DNA of 64,000 bases from Nocardia vinacea. GTDB lineage: Bacteria; Actinomycetota; Actinomycetes; Mycobacteriales; Mycobacteriaceae. Shown in pieces: positions 39,536 through 48,494 of the stretch. Location: assembly GCF_035920345.1 (NCBI RefSeq), contig NZ_CP109149.1:6324001-6388000 (forward strand), in the 5' to 3' direction. The translations under genes were made by a program, and so were the position numbers. Below the pieces are notes generated by a model. The model was given only the letters and a program-made list of their open reading frames with translations. It was not told the origin of the DNA and searched no databases. Position 1 is the first letter of the stretch, and every line of letters starts with the position of its first letter.

Positions 39536-39717
39536 AATCCCTTGGGCGCCAACCACACCGCCAGTACCGCAACCGTCGCGACGATGCCCGCCGAGATGTG
39601 CCAGGTGGTCTTCAGGGCCACATCGAAGGCGTTGCGCGCAATGCCGAGGACTCGACCGCGCGTCGAATCTCCATCCAGGCCCGTAGCGATTTCCACCGCA
39701 CCGCCTACCGAGCCCTC
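39536..39717 (-). pseudogene. Fragment resembling the C-terminus of a membrane transporter
   Basis: In one minus-strand frame the sequence reads like the last part of an exporter: SVGGAVEIATGLD, then ARNAFDVALKTTW and a hydrophobic helix ending WLAPKGF. No start, no upstream helices and no suitable stop follow; the frame runs on into the antisense of the TetR gene. This suggests a decayed gene between two regulators. The similarity is judged by eye and could be accidental. Confidence 0.35.
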
Positions 39718-39774
39718 AGCGCAAGCCCCAGAAAGCCAAGGGCGAGTGCGCCGAGTGCGGAATCCCGATATCGC

Positions 39775-39817
39775 TTGACCAATAGTTCTAGCGTTGCTAG
39801 ATTCTCTATCAACGCTA
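39775..39817 (+). promoter_or_regulatory. Promoter with 8 bp operator arms for the DUF1772 gene
   Basis: -35 TTGACC (39775-39780), 17 bp spacer, -10 TAGATT (39798-39803). An inverted repeat TAGCGTTG (39789-39796) and CAACGCTA (39810-39817) flanks the -10 box, so a bound repressor would block the polymerase. Confidence 0.72.
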
Positions 39818-39827
39818 CAAGAACAGA

Positions 39828-40316
39828 ATGGAACAGCTCATGATCACCACACTCATCCAGGTCGTCGCCATCGTCTCGGTCCTCGCGAACGCCGTCGTCT
39901 ACGGCACCGATGCCTGCTTCGCACTGATCACGCGGTCGGTGTACGACAAGCTGGACGACCAGGCCGTGACCATCTCGGCGGGCTGGGGTCACTACTACGG
40001 CGACCGCCGGATGCCGATCGTCGGCATCAGCGGTGTGGTAACCGCCGTTGCGGCAACGGCTCTCGCGGCGATCGGCGGCCACGCGGCAGCGGCGATCGCG
40101 GCGGGTATCGCCGTCGTGGCGCTGGTGACCTGGCTCGGCATCTACGTTCGGGTGGCGAAGCCGGTGAACACCCAGCAGACCGCCGCGGCACACTCCGGCG
40201 TCATTCCGCCGAATGCCCGTGCGCTGCAGGACAAGTGGAACAGCGTGATCAACGGCCGGGTGGCCCTGCAGTTCATCGCCGTCGCCGCACTCTGCGCCGC
40301 GATCGCCCTCGCCTGA
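39828..40316 (+). CDS. DUF1772 membrane protein
   Basis: 162 residues with four hydrophobic segments. Anthrone-oxygenase-like family features: [19 protein letters not shown], a His-Tyr stretch [15 protein letters not shown], and [14 protein letters not shown] near the end. Related fungal proteins oxidise anthrones; bacterial function is unknown. ATG 39828 or 39840 could start it; the first is kept. Probably controlled by a TetR regulator through the palindrome at its promoter. Confidence 0.82.
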   Translation: MEQLMITTLIQVVAIVSVLANAVVYGTDACFALITRSVYDKLDDQAVTISAGWGHYYGDRRMPIVGISGVVTAVAATALAAIGGHAAAAIAAGIAVVALVTWLGIYVRVAKPVNTQQTAAAHSGVIPPNARALQDKWNSVINGRVALQFIAVAALCAAIALA

Positions 40317-40373
40317 CGCACCGCACCGCACCGCACCGCACCGCACCGCACCGCACCGCACCGCACCGCACCG
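40317..40373 (+). repeat. CCGCA pentanucleotide tract (about 11 copies)
   Basis: An uninterrupted CCGCA array directly after the DUF1772 stop codon. Ten full units lie at 40321-40370 with partial units on both sides. It is open in several frames on both strands, which makes artificial long ORFs here. Confidence 0.97.
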
Positions 40374-40375
40374 AG

Positions 40376-40420
40376 AACCCTGCGTCGGCCGCACCTTGCA
40401 TGCGCAGCCGACGCAGGGTT
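40376..40420 (+). terminator. Strong intrinsic terminator after the CCGCA tract
   Basis: Perfect 14 bp inverted repeat (40376-40389 and 40407-40420, 17-base loop) running into TTTTTC on the plus strand. It ends the DUF1772 transcript and also faces the convergent TetR gene. Confidence 0.9.
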
Positions 40421-40498
40421 TTTCTATGCCCGAGGGGTCGTTGGACCAGGGGTTCATCAGCACCTCTACCAACAACCCGCTGCACCGAAACACGGTGT

Positions 40499-41056
40499 CT
40501 AGCGGATATTTTGGTCGATCAACCTGCGCGCCGCTCGGTCGGTGCGCTCCACATCACCGGTTATCAACCGATCCTGAATGATGCCGCGCAGCCCCGAAAC
40601 CAACAGCGTGGCAATGGCTTCCGGATCATCGATGGATTCGATTCGACGCAGCGCATCCGCGAGCGTCCCGATGAAAGTCGCGATCGCGGCATTCGCGTAT
40701 TCGCCATAGGGACTACCCGGCACACACGCCGCCCCCAGCACCTGCAGCAGCACCCGCACACTCGTCGTGGCCTCCCCCGCGATATTCACCGCACAGAATT
40801 CGCCGAGCCGCTCGCGCAGCGAAGCCGCATCGGAGACCCCCGCGAAGACCACGGCTATATCCGGGCGCTGCGTCGTCAGCGCCTGCACCAGCAGTTCTTC
40901 CTTGGTATTGAAGTAGTGGATCAGCATGCGCGAGCTGGTGCCGAGTTCGGCGGCGAGCGGGCGCAGCGACAGGTCACCGAGGCCGTGGACGGCGATGTAT
41001 TCGACGACGCCGGCCAGCAGGTCGGCGCGTTTCGCGTGGTCGAGTGGACGGGCCAT
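40499..41056 (-). CDS. TetR-family regulator next to the KasA-like gene
   Basis: 185 residues from ATG 41056 (a longer start at 41089 would overlap the operator and the divergent gene's start region). HTH near residues 27-50 ([22 protein letters not shown]). The large palindrome just upstream, shared with the ketoacyl synthase gene, is its probable site; an acyl-CoA or acyl-ACP ligand is plausible. Confidence 0.86.
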   Translation of the reverse strand: MARPLDHAKRADLLAGVVEYIAVHGLGDLSLRPLAAELGTSSRMLIHYFNTKEELLVQALTTQRPDIAVVFAGVSDAASLRERLGEFCAVNIAGEATTSVRVLLQVLGAACVPGSPYGEYANAAIATFIGTLADALRRIESIDDPEAIATLLVSGLRGIIQDRLITGDVERTDRAARRLIDQNIR

Positions 41057-41067
41057 GAGTTGACTGT

Positions 41068-41113
41068 AGCGATTGGTACAGGTATTCATGACATCGTGAC
41101 TGTAACAATCGCT
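41068..41113. promoter_or_regulatory. Palindromic operator between TetR and KasA-like genes
   Basis: Arms of 14 bases, AGCGATTGGTACAG (41068-41081) and CTGTAACAATCGCT (41100-41113), match in 13 of 14 positions across an 18-base spacer. The right arm lies inside the first codons of the synthase gene (GTG 41096). Confidence 0.75.
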
Positions 41114-42340
41114 TCAGAAACTCGCCCGGCCGTCGTGGTCACCGCGGTCGCCGCGACCACATCGATCGCCGATGACATCGATGCGACCTGGTCCGGGCTG
41201 CTCGCCGGGCGCAGCGGTATCGGCATGCTCGCCGACGATTTCGTGGCCGAATACGATCTGCCGGTCCGCATCGGCGGCAAGTTGAAGTCACGGCCGGGCG
41301 ATCAGCTCACCCGCGTCGAACAGCGCCGCCACTCCTATGTCGAGCAGATGGCCCTGGTGCTAGGCCGCAAGGTCTGGCGCAATGCGGGCGCACCCGAGGT
41401 CGAGGGTGAGCGGCTCGCGGTCGTCATCGGCACCGGGCTCGGCGGCGGCGATGCGCTGATCAATGCCGTCGATTCGATGCGCGACGGCGGCTACCGGAAG
41501 GTGTCGCCGATGTCGGTGCCGATGGTCATGCCGAATGGTCCGGCCGCGACGGTCGGGCTCGAAATCGGCGCCAAGGCAGGGGTTTTCGCACCCGTATCGG
41601 CCTGTTCCTCCGGTTCGGAGGCGATCGCGCATGCCTGGCGGCTGATCACCACCGGCGAGGCGGATGTCGTGGTGGCCGGTGGCGTCGAGGGGCATATCGA
41701 TGCGGTGCCGATCGCGAGTTTCGCCATGATGCGGGCGATGAGTACGCGTAATGACGAGCCGGAGCGGGCATCGCGGCCATTCGACCGGGATCGCGACGGA
41801 TTCGTCTTCGGCGAGGCGGGGGCACTGGTGGTGCTGGAGTCCGAGCGGCATGCGCGGGCGCGCGGGGCGCAAATTCACGGCCGGGTGCTGGGCGCGGGGA
41901 TCACCTCGGACGCCTATCACATCGTCGCATCGGAGCCGGAGGGCATCGGTGCCGCGCGCGCAATGCGCAAGGCGATATGCACTGCCGGACTACAGGTTTC
42001 GGATATTCAGCACGTCAATGCGCACGCCACCTCGACATCGATCGGCGATGCGTCGGAAGCCAATGCCATCACCGCGGTGACGCCGGAGGCATCGGTCTAC
42101 GCGCCCAAATCCGCACTCGGCCATTCGATCGGCGCGGTCGGTGCACTCGAATCCATCCTCACCATGCTGACACTGCGCGACCAAATCGTCCCGCCCACAT
42201 TGAATCTCGACAATCGGGACCTGGAGATCGACCTCGATATCGTGGCGGGCGCGCCCCGCGAGCAGCGCATCGACTTCGCACTCAACAACTCCTTCGGCTT
42301 CGGCGGCCACAATGTCGCCCTGGCCTTCGGCCGAGCGTAG
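41096..42340 (+). CDS. KasA/KasB-like beta-ketoacyl-ACP synthase
   Basis: 414 residues, closely like mycobacterial KasA along its whole length. Catalytic Cys170 in [15 protein letters not shown], His in NAHATST (KasA has NAHGTAT) and His in [15 protein letters not shown]; the end [17 protein letters not shown] is typical. Extends acyl-ACP chains, in mycolata towards meromycolic acids. It is a single gene with its own TetR regulator rather than the usual FAS-II cluster, which suggests a paralogue for special conditions. GTG 41096 begins a leader that matches the KasA N-terminus. Confidence 0.92.
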   Translation: MTVTIASETRPAVVVTAVAATTSIADDIDATWSGLLAGRSGIGMLADDFVAEYDLPVRIGGKLKSRPGDQLTRVEQRRHSYVEQMALVLGRKVWRNAGAPEVEGERLAVVIGTGLGGGDALINAVDSMRDGGYRKVSPMSVPMVMPNGPAATVGLEIGAKAGVFAPVSACSSGSEAIAHAWRLITTGEADVVVAGGVEGHIDAVPIASFAMMRAMSTRNDEPERASRPFDRDRDGFVFGEAGALVVLESERHARARGAQIHGRVLGAGITSDAYHIVASEPEGIGAARAMRKAICTAGLQVSDIQHVNAHATSTSIGDASEANAITAVTPEASVYAPKSALGHSIGAVGALESILTMLTLRDQIVPPTLNLDNRDLEIDLDIVAGAPREQRIDFALNNSFGFGGHNVALAFGRA

Positions 42341-42421
42341 CGATAGCGGCTCGTTGCCGCGGAGTAGCGTCGTAGCAGAATCGTTAACCGTACGAACAAC
42401 CCAGCGGAACGGGACAACGAC

Positions 42422-43213
42422 GTGGCCGACGCCTTCTACACCCCAGATCCGGCGAACCCGAATCGGTTCGTCTCGACCGAACTGACCCGCGGTCCGTGGT
42501 CACCCGACGCCCAGCACGCCGGACCACCATCCGCGCTGCTCGGGCACACGATCGAGCGCTGTGAGCCACGGACCGGATTCCAGGTCGGGCGGGTCGCGGT
42601 GGAAATACTCGGCCCGGTTCCCCTGGAGCCGCTGACGGCGGCGGCGCGGGTGGCCCGCCCCGGACGCAGTGTGGAGCTGATCGAAGCGACCCTGTCCACC
42701 GATCGCGGACCGGTCATGCGGGCGAATGCCTGGCGATTCAAACTCGCCGAGCCGGAGCTCGAACTGCCCGAACAGTTCCTGCCGACCGGCGCCCGCCCCG
42801 GACCGGATCAGGCAGTGCCGTCCCACTTTCCGTCGACCCAGCCCGTCGGTTTTCACACCGGCATCGACTACCGCTTCGTGTCCGGGTCTTTCGCCGATCC
42901 CGGCCCGGCGATCTGCTGGATCCGGCTCAAATATCCGATCGTCGCCGGTACCACGCCGAGTCCGCTGGAACGCACACTCGCCGCGGCGGATTCGGGCAAT
43001 GGTGTCAGCCGGGTGCTGGATTGGAACCGATACCTGTTCATCAATACCGATCTCACGGTCACCCTGCACCGACAGCCGGTCGGCGAATGGGTCTGCCTGG
43101 ACGCCGCCACCTATCCGCAACCGCACGGCATCGGCCTGGCCGAGTCGGCGCTCTTCGACGAGAAGGGTCCGCTCGGCCGCAGCACCCAGACCCTGTTCCT
43201 CGGCCCGCGCTAG
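42422..43213 (+). CDS. Acyl-CoA thioesterase family protein (TesB-like)
   Basis: 263 residues, double hot-dog layout: N-terminal DAQHAGPPSALLGHTIERCE with the usual GPPSALL stretch, and a second domain around LFINTDLTVTLHRQPVGEWV with LAESALFDEKGPLGRSTQTL at the end. Probably hydrolyses acyl-CoA or acyl-ACP thioesters in the cytosol. GTG 42422. 81 bases after the KasA-like gene; functional link possible. Confidence 0.84.
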   Translation: MADAFYTPDPANPNRFVSTELTRGPWSPDAQHAGPPSALLGHTIERCEPRTGFQVGRVAVEILGPVPLEPLTAAARVARPGRSVELIEATLSTDRGPVMRANAWRFKLAEPELELPEQFLPTGARPGPDQAVPSHFPSTQPVGFHTGIDYRFVSGSFADPGPAICWIRLKYPIVAGTTPSPLERTLAAADSGNGVSRVLDWNRYLFINTDLTVTLHRQPVGEWVCLDAATYPQPHGIGLAESALFDEKGPLGRSTQTLFLGPR

Positions 43214-43361
43214 CACGCCCCCTTGACCTGCGGGTATCACCGGTCGGGTGGTTGCTGAAGAATCGCCGCGTATGAAACCATAAACGTGATTCGGTCGAGT
43301 CCGGCGACCACAGCTACCGAGCGCTTTCGCGCGGTGGCTGTGATGCGGGAAGGAGTCGACG

Positions 43362-44888
43362 GTGTTGAATCCGATGCGTTTCCGACTGACCCCGGACCAA
43401 CTTGCCGCAGCCTTGTCCATTGCTGGACTGAAACCGGGTTCACGGTCCACGCTGCCGCTGAAAACCCCGCCGCACGACCCGGCGGCGGCGCTGCGGGACA
43501 CCGAGCTACTCGAAGAGGACGGTCGGCTCACCGAAGCGTCGACGGGAGCATTGCGAATCGCCGCCGATCCCGTCCACACCGTCGCCATCACCACCAATCG
43601 CGCCGGGCAGAACAACTGGACAGCGGCGCTGCTGCTGCGCCGGGACGAAGACGACACCTTCGTCATGCAGACCGGAACCGGCGATAGCGGCTTCGACTTC
43701 GCCATCGTGCCCGATCTCACCCAGGCCACCGTGCTGGTGGACGAACTGCTCGATCTCACCTCCTACGGCCCCGGTTCCTCATCGCCCCCCATCGACCTCG
43801 ATCTCATCGCGTTCGCCACCCTGCTCGCCGCCGCCGATGCGACGCAGGAAGCCCGCCTGGCCGGGGGACCGGGTCGAGACATCGCGCCCGAACCGCCCGA
43901 CCTGAGGGCGCTCGAGTTGGAGGAGCAACTCGCCGAGGGGCTTGCCAGCGGCGACACCCGATGGGCCTTGCCCGCCGCCCAGGGCGCCGCACCGGTGTCG
44001 CTCACGGCGGCAGCCGGCCGGATGTCGGCGGGATTGGCCAGACTGGCGTTGCTGGGCCTGGTCCGACTGGAAGGGCTCGGTACCTATCGATTCACCGATG
44101 CCGGGACCGCGGTGGCGCGGTCGTTCGGTCAGCTATTGACGACCGGGAGCATCGCCGTGTTCACCGGTGCGGCAACCGAACGGGCCGCTCTCACCCATTT
44201 CACGGTTTTCCGCTCGTCGTTCACGACCAGGTTCGCATTCTGGCGCGGGCTGGCGACGCGCAACCCGCATGTGGAATTGTTCGAAACCACAGCGGAAGTC
44301 GCGCTCCGTCTAGTGGGTCAGATACTGGATCCCGCCGTGGTCACGCCGTTCGCCGGTGACATACCGGCGGTCGACGCAGCCTCCGTACCCGAGGAGGTCG
44401 TACCGGAGGTTGCCGAGCGCGGCGGCGAACCGGCGTGGCATCCGACCCACCAGGTGCCCGACAACGGCATGCCCGCCTGGGCCACACCCGACCCGACCCG
44501 GCCACCGGTAGCCCGAATCGACCCGCGCGTCGAACTCCAGATCCTCGACCGCACCGGCGAATGGGCACATATCGCCTGCAACAACGGCTGGACCGCCTGG
44601 GTCGACGGCCGCGCCATCGAACCCCTCGCGGCTACCGCCACAGCATCCTGGCACCCCACCCACCGCGTACCCGACGGCGGATTGGACGCATGGCCTTCGC
44701 CCGATCCGGGACTCGGCCCCATCACCAGCATCGATCCCGGCGTCGAACTCCAGATCCTCGACCGCGCCGGGGACTGGGCACATATCGCCTGCAACAACGG
44801 CTGGACCGCCTGGGTCGACGGCCGCGCGATCCAACCCCTGACATTGCCCGGCGCACCCTCGACATCCACCGAAGACGGGTGCGACTGA
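43362..44888 (+). CDS. Unrecognised protein with two C-terminal tandem SH3-like repeats
   Basis: 508 residues. Residues 1-330 form an unidentified region: a beta-rich stretch ([20 protein letters not shown]) and a winged-helix-like part ([21 protein letters not shown]). Residues 359-425 and 430-496 are two copies, 71 residues apart, of a bacterial SH3-like repeat ([15 protein letters not shown] ... [20 protein letters not shown] and [13 protein letters not shown]). A 53-base block is identical in both copies, so the duplication is recent or kept alike by gene conversion. No signal peptide; cytosolic. GTG 43362 follows GGAAGGAG. The stop overlaps the next gene (TGATG), so it is made together with the Hsp70-like protein. 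Confidence 0.75.
   Translation: MLNPMRFRLTPDQLAAALSIAGLKPGSRSTLPLKTPPHDPAAALRDTELLEEDGRLTEASTGALRIAADPVHTVAITTNRAGQNNWTAALLLRRDEDDTFVMQTGTGDSGFDFAIVPDLTQATVLVDELLDLTSYGPGSSSPPIDLDLIAFATLLAAADATQEARLAGGPGRDIAPEPPDLRALELEEQLAEGLASGDTRWALPAAQGAAPVSLTAAAGRMSAGLARLALLGLVRLEGLGTYRFTDAGTAVARSFGQLLTTGSIAVFTGAATERAALTHFTVFRSSFTTRFAFWRGLATRNPHVELFETTAEVALRLVGQILDPAVVTPFAGDIPAVDAASVPEEVVPEVAERGGEPAWHPTHQVPDNGMPAWATPDPTRPPVARIDPRVELQILDRTGEWAHIACNNGWTAWVDGRAIEPLAATATASWHPTHRVPDGGLDAWPSPDPGLGPITSIDPGVELQILDRAGDWAHIACNNGWTAWVDGRAIQPLTLPGAPSTSTEDGCD
44562..44827 (+). repeat. 53 bp identical repeat pair inside the SH3-repeat gene
   Basis: Positions 44562-44614 and 44775-44827 are identical, 213 bases apart (71 codons). 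They encode the core of both SH3-like domains. Confidence 0.93.
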
Positions 44889-46570
44889 TGTCTCGGTCAC
44901 GAGCGGTCGGTATCGATCTCGGGACAACCAAGTCCGTTATCGCGGTACTGAATGCCGGTGTGCCCGAAGTGATCGCCAACGCGGAGGGTGCGCGCCGCAC
45001 ACCGCCGGTTGTGGCCTTCGCGGGCAATGGGGACGTTCTCGACCAAGGGCATACCGCTCCGGAGATCATCGCGCAGGTGCTGCGGAAGCTCGAACGCGAC
45101 GCCGCGGCATATCTGGGCGAAGACCGCACCGACCTTCTTATCGGAATCGCTGTCTCCGCAGGCCCGGAGCAGTACCGGCAGCGTCAGGCGATCGAGGCGG
45201 CATGCCGGATTGCCGATCTCCGGGCATTCAGGATGATCGCCGGTCCTACCGCAGCGGGGGTGGCGTACGCGCACTTCCACGGCGACAAGGAGCAGACGAT
45301 CCTGGTATTCGACCTCGGTGGCGGCACATTCGATGTGTCGTTGCTGGAGATCGGCGACGACATCGTGGAAGTGCGTGCCAGCGGTGGCGCCAACCTCGGC
45401 AGCGTGGATTGGGACCAGCGCATCGTCGAATGGCTCGTCGGAAAGTTCAAGTCCGCCAACGGGATTGATCCGACCGACGACAAGGTGGCGATGCAACGCC
45501 TGCGCGCGGCCGCGGAGCATGCCAAGATCGACCTGTCCAGCGCGCACAGCACCTCGATCGCCGTGCCCCACATCTGCGTCGACGCCGACGGAAACCAACT
45601 GTCCCTGGACGAACAGCTCACCCGGGCCGAGTTCGAGCAGATGACCGCCGACCTGCTGGACCGCACCCGGGCGCCACTCCAGGAAGTTCTCGAGGATGCC
45701 GACATCTCGATCGACGACATGGACCACGTGCTGCTCGTCGGCGGATCCACCCGCATGCCCGCGGTCATCGAGCTGGTACGTGAACTCACCGGCGGCAAGG
45801 AGCCGAACCGGGGCGTCCACCCCGAAGAGGCAGCTGCGCTTGGGGCGGCGCTGCGCGCAGGTGTTGGCACCGGTGAAGTCACCGACATCCTGCTGCTCGA
45901 CGTCACCCCGGTGTCGTTCGGCATCGAGACCGAGGGCTGCGTTATGACGCGGATGATCGAACGCAACGCCACCATTCCGACCCGGCAGTCGCGGACCTAC
46001 ACCACCGCCGTGGACAACCAACTGTCGATGCAGATCAGGGTGTTGCTGGGCGAGCAGACGGTCGCGGCTGACAACACGCGGATCGCCGACTTCGAATTGG
46101 CCGGGATACTGCCTGCGCCGCACGGCGTCCCGCGGATCGAGGTCACCCTCGATGTCAACTCCAACGGGATAGTGCAGGTAACCGCGAAGGACAAAGGCGG
46201 CAGCGAGAAGACAGTCAGGGTCGGTGGTGACGCCCTTTCCGACCACATCGCCTCCGGAGCAGCCGACTCGAGTCGCCTGCCGGTGTGCCTTCGGCGCGAG
46301 CCGCCGCAGGATAAGAGTTCCGAACCCGGCGCACGATCCGCCCGGCCGGAACACCCCGCCGCACCCGCGGCGGGACCACCGCCTGGACCGCCTCGCGTAA
46401 CCACGCCAGCGCAACCACCGCCCGCACCGGCTCGGCCGGCCACCCCAGCGGGACCGCCACCTGGACCGCCCCGCGCGACCACCCCGGCAGGACCACCACC
46501 CGGACCACCCCGAGCAACGGCTCCAACAGGGCTGCCACCCGGACCACCACAACCCCCCGGCGGCGGGTGA
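44888..46570 (+). CDS. Degenerate lidless Hsp70 paralogue with proline-rich tail
   Basis: 560 residues, DnaK-like but altered. Phosphate loop 1 ([15 protein letters not shown]) and loop 2 ([20 protein letters not shown]) and the linker [14 protein letters not shown] are kept. About 45 residues between residues 52 and 55 are missing, which in DnaK hold the catalytic Lys70 region, and the catalytic Glu motif NEPTAA reads AGPTAAG. The beta substrate domain ends at [17 protein letters not shown]; the helical lid is replaced by residues 477-560, which hold repeated [13 protein letters not shown] units. ATP binding is likely, hydrolysis doubtful. The PxxP-rich tail is a natural partner for the SH3-like repeats of the upstream protein. 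A housekeeping dnaK must be elsewhere. Confidence 0.88.
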   Translation: MSRSRAVGIDLGTTKSVIAVLNAGVPEVIANAEGARRTPPVVAFAGNGDVLDQGHTAPEIIAQVLRKLERDAAAYLGEDRTDLLIGIAVSAGPEQYRQRQAIEAACRIADLRAFRMIAGPTAAGVAYAHFHGDKEQTILVFDLGGGTFDVSLLEIGDDIVEVRASGGANLGSVDWDQRIVEWLVGKFKSANGIDPTDDKVAMQRLRAAAEHAKIDLSSAHSTSIAVPHICVDADGNQLSLDEQLTRAEFEQMTADLLDRTRAPLQEVLEDADISIDDMDHVLLVGGSTRMPAVIELVRELTGGKEPNRGVHPEEAAALGAALRAGVGTGEVTDILLLDVTPVSFGIETEGCVMTRMIERNATIPTRQSRTYTTAVDNQLSMQIRVLLGEQTVAADNTRIADFELAGILPAPHGVPRIEVTLDVNSNGIVQVTAKDKGGSEKTVRVGGDALSDHIASGAADSSRLPVCLRREPPQDKSSEPGARSARPEHPAAPAAGPPPGPPRVTTPAQPPPAPARPATPAGPPPGPPRATTPAGPPPGPPRATAPTGLPPGPPQPPGGG

Positions 46571-46644
46571 CGCGGATCGAAGGGAGGTGCCGCAAACGAA
46601 AGGCTAAGGGCGGGTGGAGATCTGCTGAACCGCCCACATCGGTG

Positions 46645-47292
46645 CTATTTGTTCGGTCCCCACCGCCACGCGAATTCACCCGCCTCCGGCGGCGGACCCG
46701 GCAGTTCACCCGTTCCGGAAAGCCCCGCGATCAGCATGGCGAGTACCCGCCTGCGCAGCTCCACGGTTCGGGCCTGGTCCGGCATGGCGACGGCCGCGCA
46801 TGCTTCCAGGACGAGACCGAGGTCGTTGGCATTGGCATCCGCGCGCAGCCGACCGGAGACATGGGCCCGCCGCACCAGTTCCTCGGTGACCTCACCCGAA
46901 TGTGTGACATCCGGAAGAATCGACTCGTCCGGGGTGAAAGTGCCCGCCAGGTGCACGGCCAACGAATGCACATCCGCGTCGACCACGCGTTCCAGGAATC
47001 CCACCAGACCACGCCAGCCGTCCGAATCCTCCAGTGCGGCATCGGCTTCGGCGTTGTAGCGGCGTAGACCCTCGTGGCAGAGGGTGCGCAGCAGCAGCTC
47101 CTTGCTCGGATAGCGCCGGTAGAGGGCGCTGATGCCCACACCCGCACGCTCGGCGACAGCGGCGATGGGGGCGTTGGCGTCGGCGAGGAAGACCGCGCGG
47201 GCCGCCTCGAGGATGAGCCCGTCGTTGCGGGCGGCCTGCGCCTTGCGGCCGGGCAGCCCCTTCTGAGCTGGGGCATCGGATGTCTTCGGCAT
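46645..47292 (-). CDS. TetR-family regulator of the epoxide hydrolase genes
   Basis: 215 residues, HTH around residues 42-65 (PIAAVAERAGVGISALYRRYPSK). Divergent from two epoxide hydrolase genes, with a 56-base palindrome in between, so it is almost certainly their repressor. Ligand unknown. Confidence 0.88.
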   Translation of the reverse strand: MPKTSDAPAQKGLPGRKAQAARNDGLILEAARAVFLADANAPIAAVAERAGVGISALYRRYPSKELLLRTLCHEGLRRYNAEADAALEDSDGWRGLVGFLERVVDADVHSLAVHLAGTFTPDESILPDVTHSGEVTEELVRRAHVSGRLRADANANDLGLVLEACAAVAMPDQARTVELRRRVLAMLIAGLSGTGELPGPPPEAGEFAWRWGPNK

Positions 47293-47309
47293 GAGTTCAG
47301 ACTAGCACT

Positions 47310-47365
47310 TGAAACGGAATGATCTGTTCTGATACTGTTAAAACAGAACGAAGCATTCCGTTTCA
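47310..47365. promoter_or_regulatory. 56 bp palindromic operator
   Basis: Outer arms TGAAACGGAATG (47310-47321) and CATTCCGTTTCA (47354-47365) are perfect inverted repeats; inner arms GTTCTG (47326-47331) and CAGAAC (47344-47349) add a second pair. It lies between the TetR gene and the hydrolase gene. Confidence 0.85.
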
Positions 47366-47377
47366 CAAGGAGTAGAG

Positions 47378-48463
47378 ATGGCCGCCATCACCCCCTTCAC
47401 CATCCACATCGACCAGGCCGAGCTGGACGACCTGCAGAACCGGCTGGCCCGCACCCGTTGGGCGGATCAGATTCCGGGTTCGGATGACACCTACGGGGTG
47501 AGCGTCGATCGAGTGCGGCATCTGGTGAACTACTGGCGCGACGGGTTCGACTGGCGCAAGGTCGAGGCGAAGCTGAACGCCTACCCGCAGTTCACCACCG
47601 AGATCGATGGGCAGAACATCCACTTCCTGCACGTGAAGTCGCAGCAGGACAACGCTTTTCCGCTGATCCTGACGCATGGGTGGCCGGGTACGTTCGTCGA
47701 ATTCCTCGGTGTCATCGAGCCGTTGACGGCCGCCGGATTCGATCTGGTCATCCCGTCGGTACCGGGTTACGGATTCTCAGGTCCCACAACGGAATCCGGC
47801 TGGAACGATCAGCGCATCGCCGAGGCCTGGGCCGAGCTGATGCGGCGGCTTGGATACGGCAAGTACGGCGCCGTCGGCAATGACGGTGGTGCGCAGATCT
47901 CGCCGGAACTCGGTCGGGTCGCGCCGGAAAACGTCGTCGGCATCCAGATTTCGCAGGTGTACTCGTTCCCGTCGGGCGATCCGACGGAACTGGCCGACCT
48001 CACCGAGGACGAGCAGCAGTCTCTGGCGACGCTGGATTGGTTCGTCAAGAACAAGATGGGCTTCAATATCCTGCAATCGCAGCAGCCACAGACGCTGGCG
48101 CACGCGCTGATGGATTCGCCGACCGGTCTGGTCGGCTGGAACAGCCAGCTGCTCGGGCCGGATCTGGACGACGAATTCGTGCTCACGAATATCGCGATCC
48201 ATTGGCTCACCGGCACCGCGGGTTCCGCGATCCGGCACTACTTCGAGAAGGCCAAGGCGCAGCAGCCGACCGAACCGACCACGGTGCCGCTGGCACTGTC
48301 CGGATCGAAGGGTGATTTCCACGGGATCCGCCGGTTCGCCGACCGCGATCACGCCAACATCGTCTCGTGGCGGACCCACGACGTGTACACCCACTACCTG
48401 CACCACGTCGCCCCCGCGCTGATGGCCGGCGAGATCACCGAATTCTTCGCGCAGTACCGCTGA
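47378..48463 (+). CDS. Epoxide hydrolase family protein (first of pair)
   Basis: 361 residues with N-terminal EHN domain (FTIHIDQAELDDLQNRLART) and the alpha/beta-hydrolase core. Oxyanion loop HGWPG at 100-104, nucleophile Asp169 in GNDGG. The usual GGHF catalytic-His site is altered to THYLHHVAPAL, but a His is still there. Opens epoxides by a hydroxyalkyl-enzyme ester. ATG 47378 follows AAGGAG. Confidence 0.87.
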   Translation: MAAITPFTIHIDQAELDDLQNRLARTRWADQIPGSDDTYGVSVDRVRHLVNYWRDGFDWRKVEAKLNAYPQFTTEIDGQNIHFLHVKSQQDNAFPLILTHGWPGTFVEFLGVIEPLTAAGFDLVIPSVPGYGFSGPTTESGWNDQRIAEAWAELMRRLGYGKYGAVGNDGGAQISPELGRVAPENVVGIQISQVYSFPSGDPTELADLTEDEQQSLATLDWFVKNKMGFNILQSQQPQTLAHALMDSPTGLVGWNSQLLGPDLDDEFVLTNIAIHWLTGTAGSAIRHYFEKAKAQQPTEPTTVPLALSGSKGDFHGIRRFADRDHANIVSWRTHDVYTHYLHHVAPALMAGEITEFFAQYR

Positions 48464-48494
48464 ACCGCCGAGCGAACACGACCAGGAGATTGCC

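Noticed and set aside
40317..40373. CRISPR-like repeat array
   Set aside because: Units are 5 bases with no spacers; it is a simple microsatellite.
39794..41095. A long frame appearing to fuse an N-terminal extension to the KasA-like protein
   Set aside because: It runs through DUF1772, the CCGCA tract and the antisense of a TetR gene. The real synthase starts at 41096, where similarity to KasA begins.
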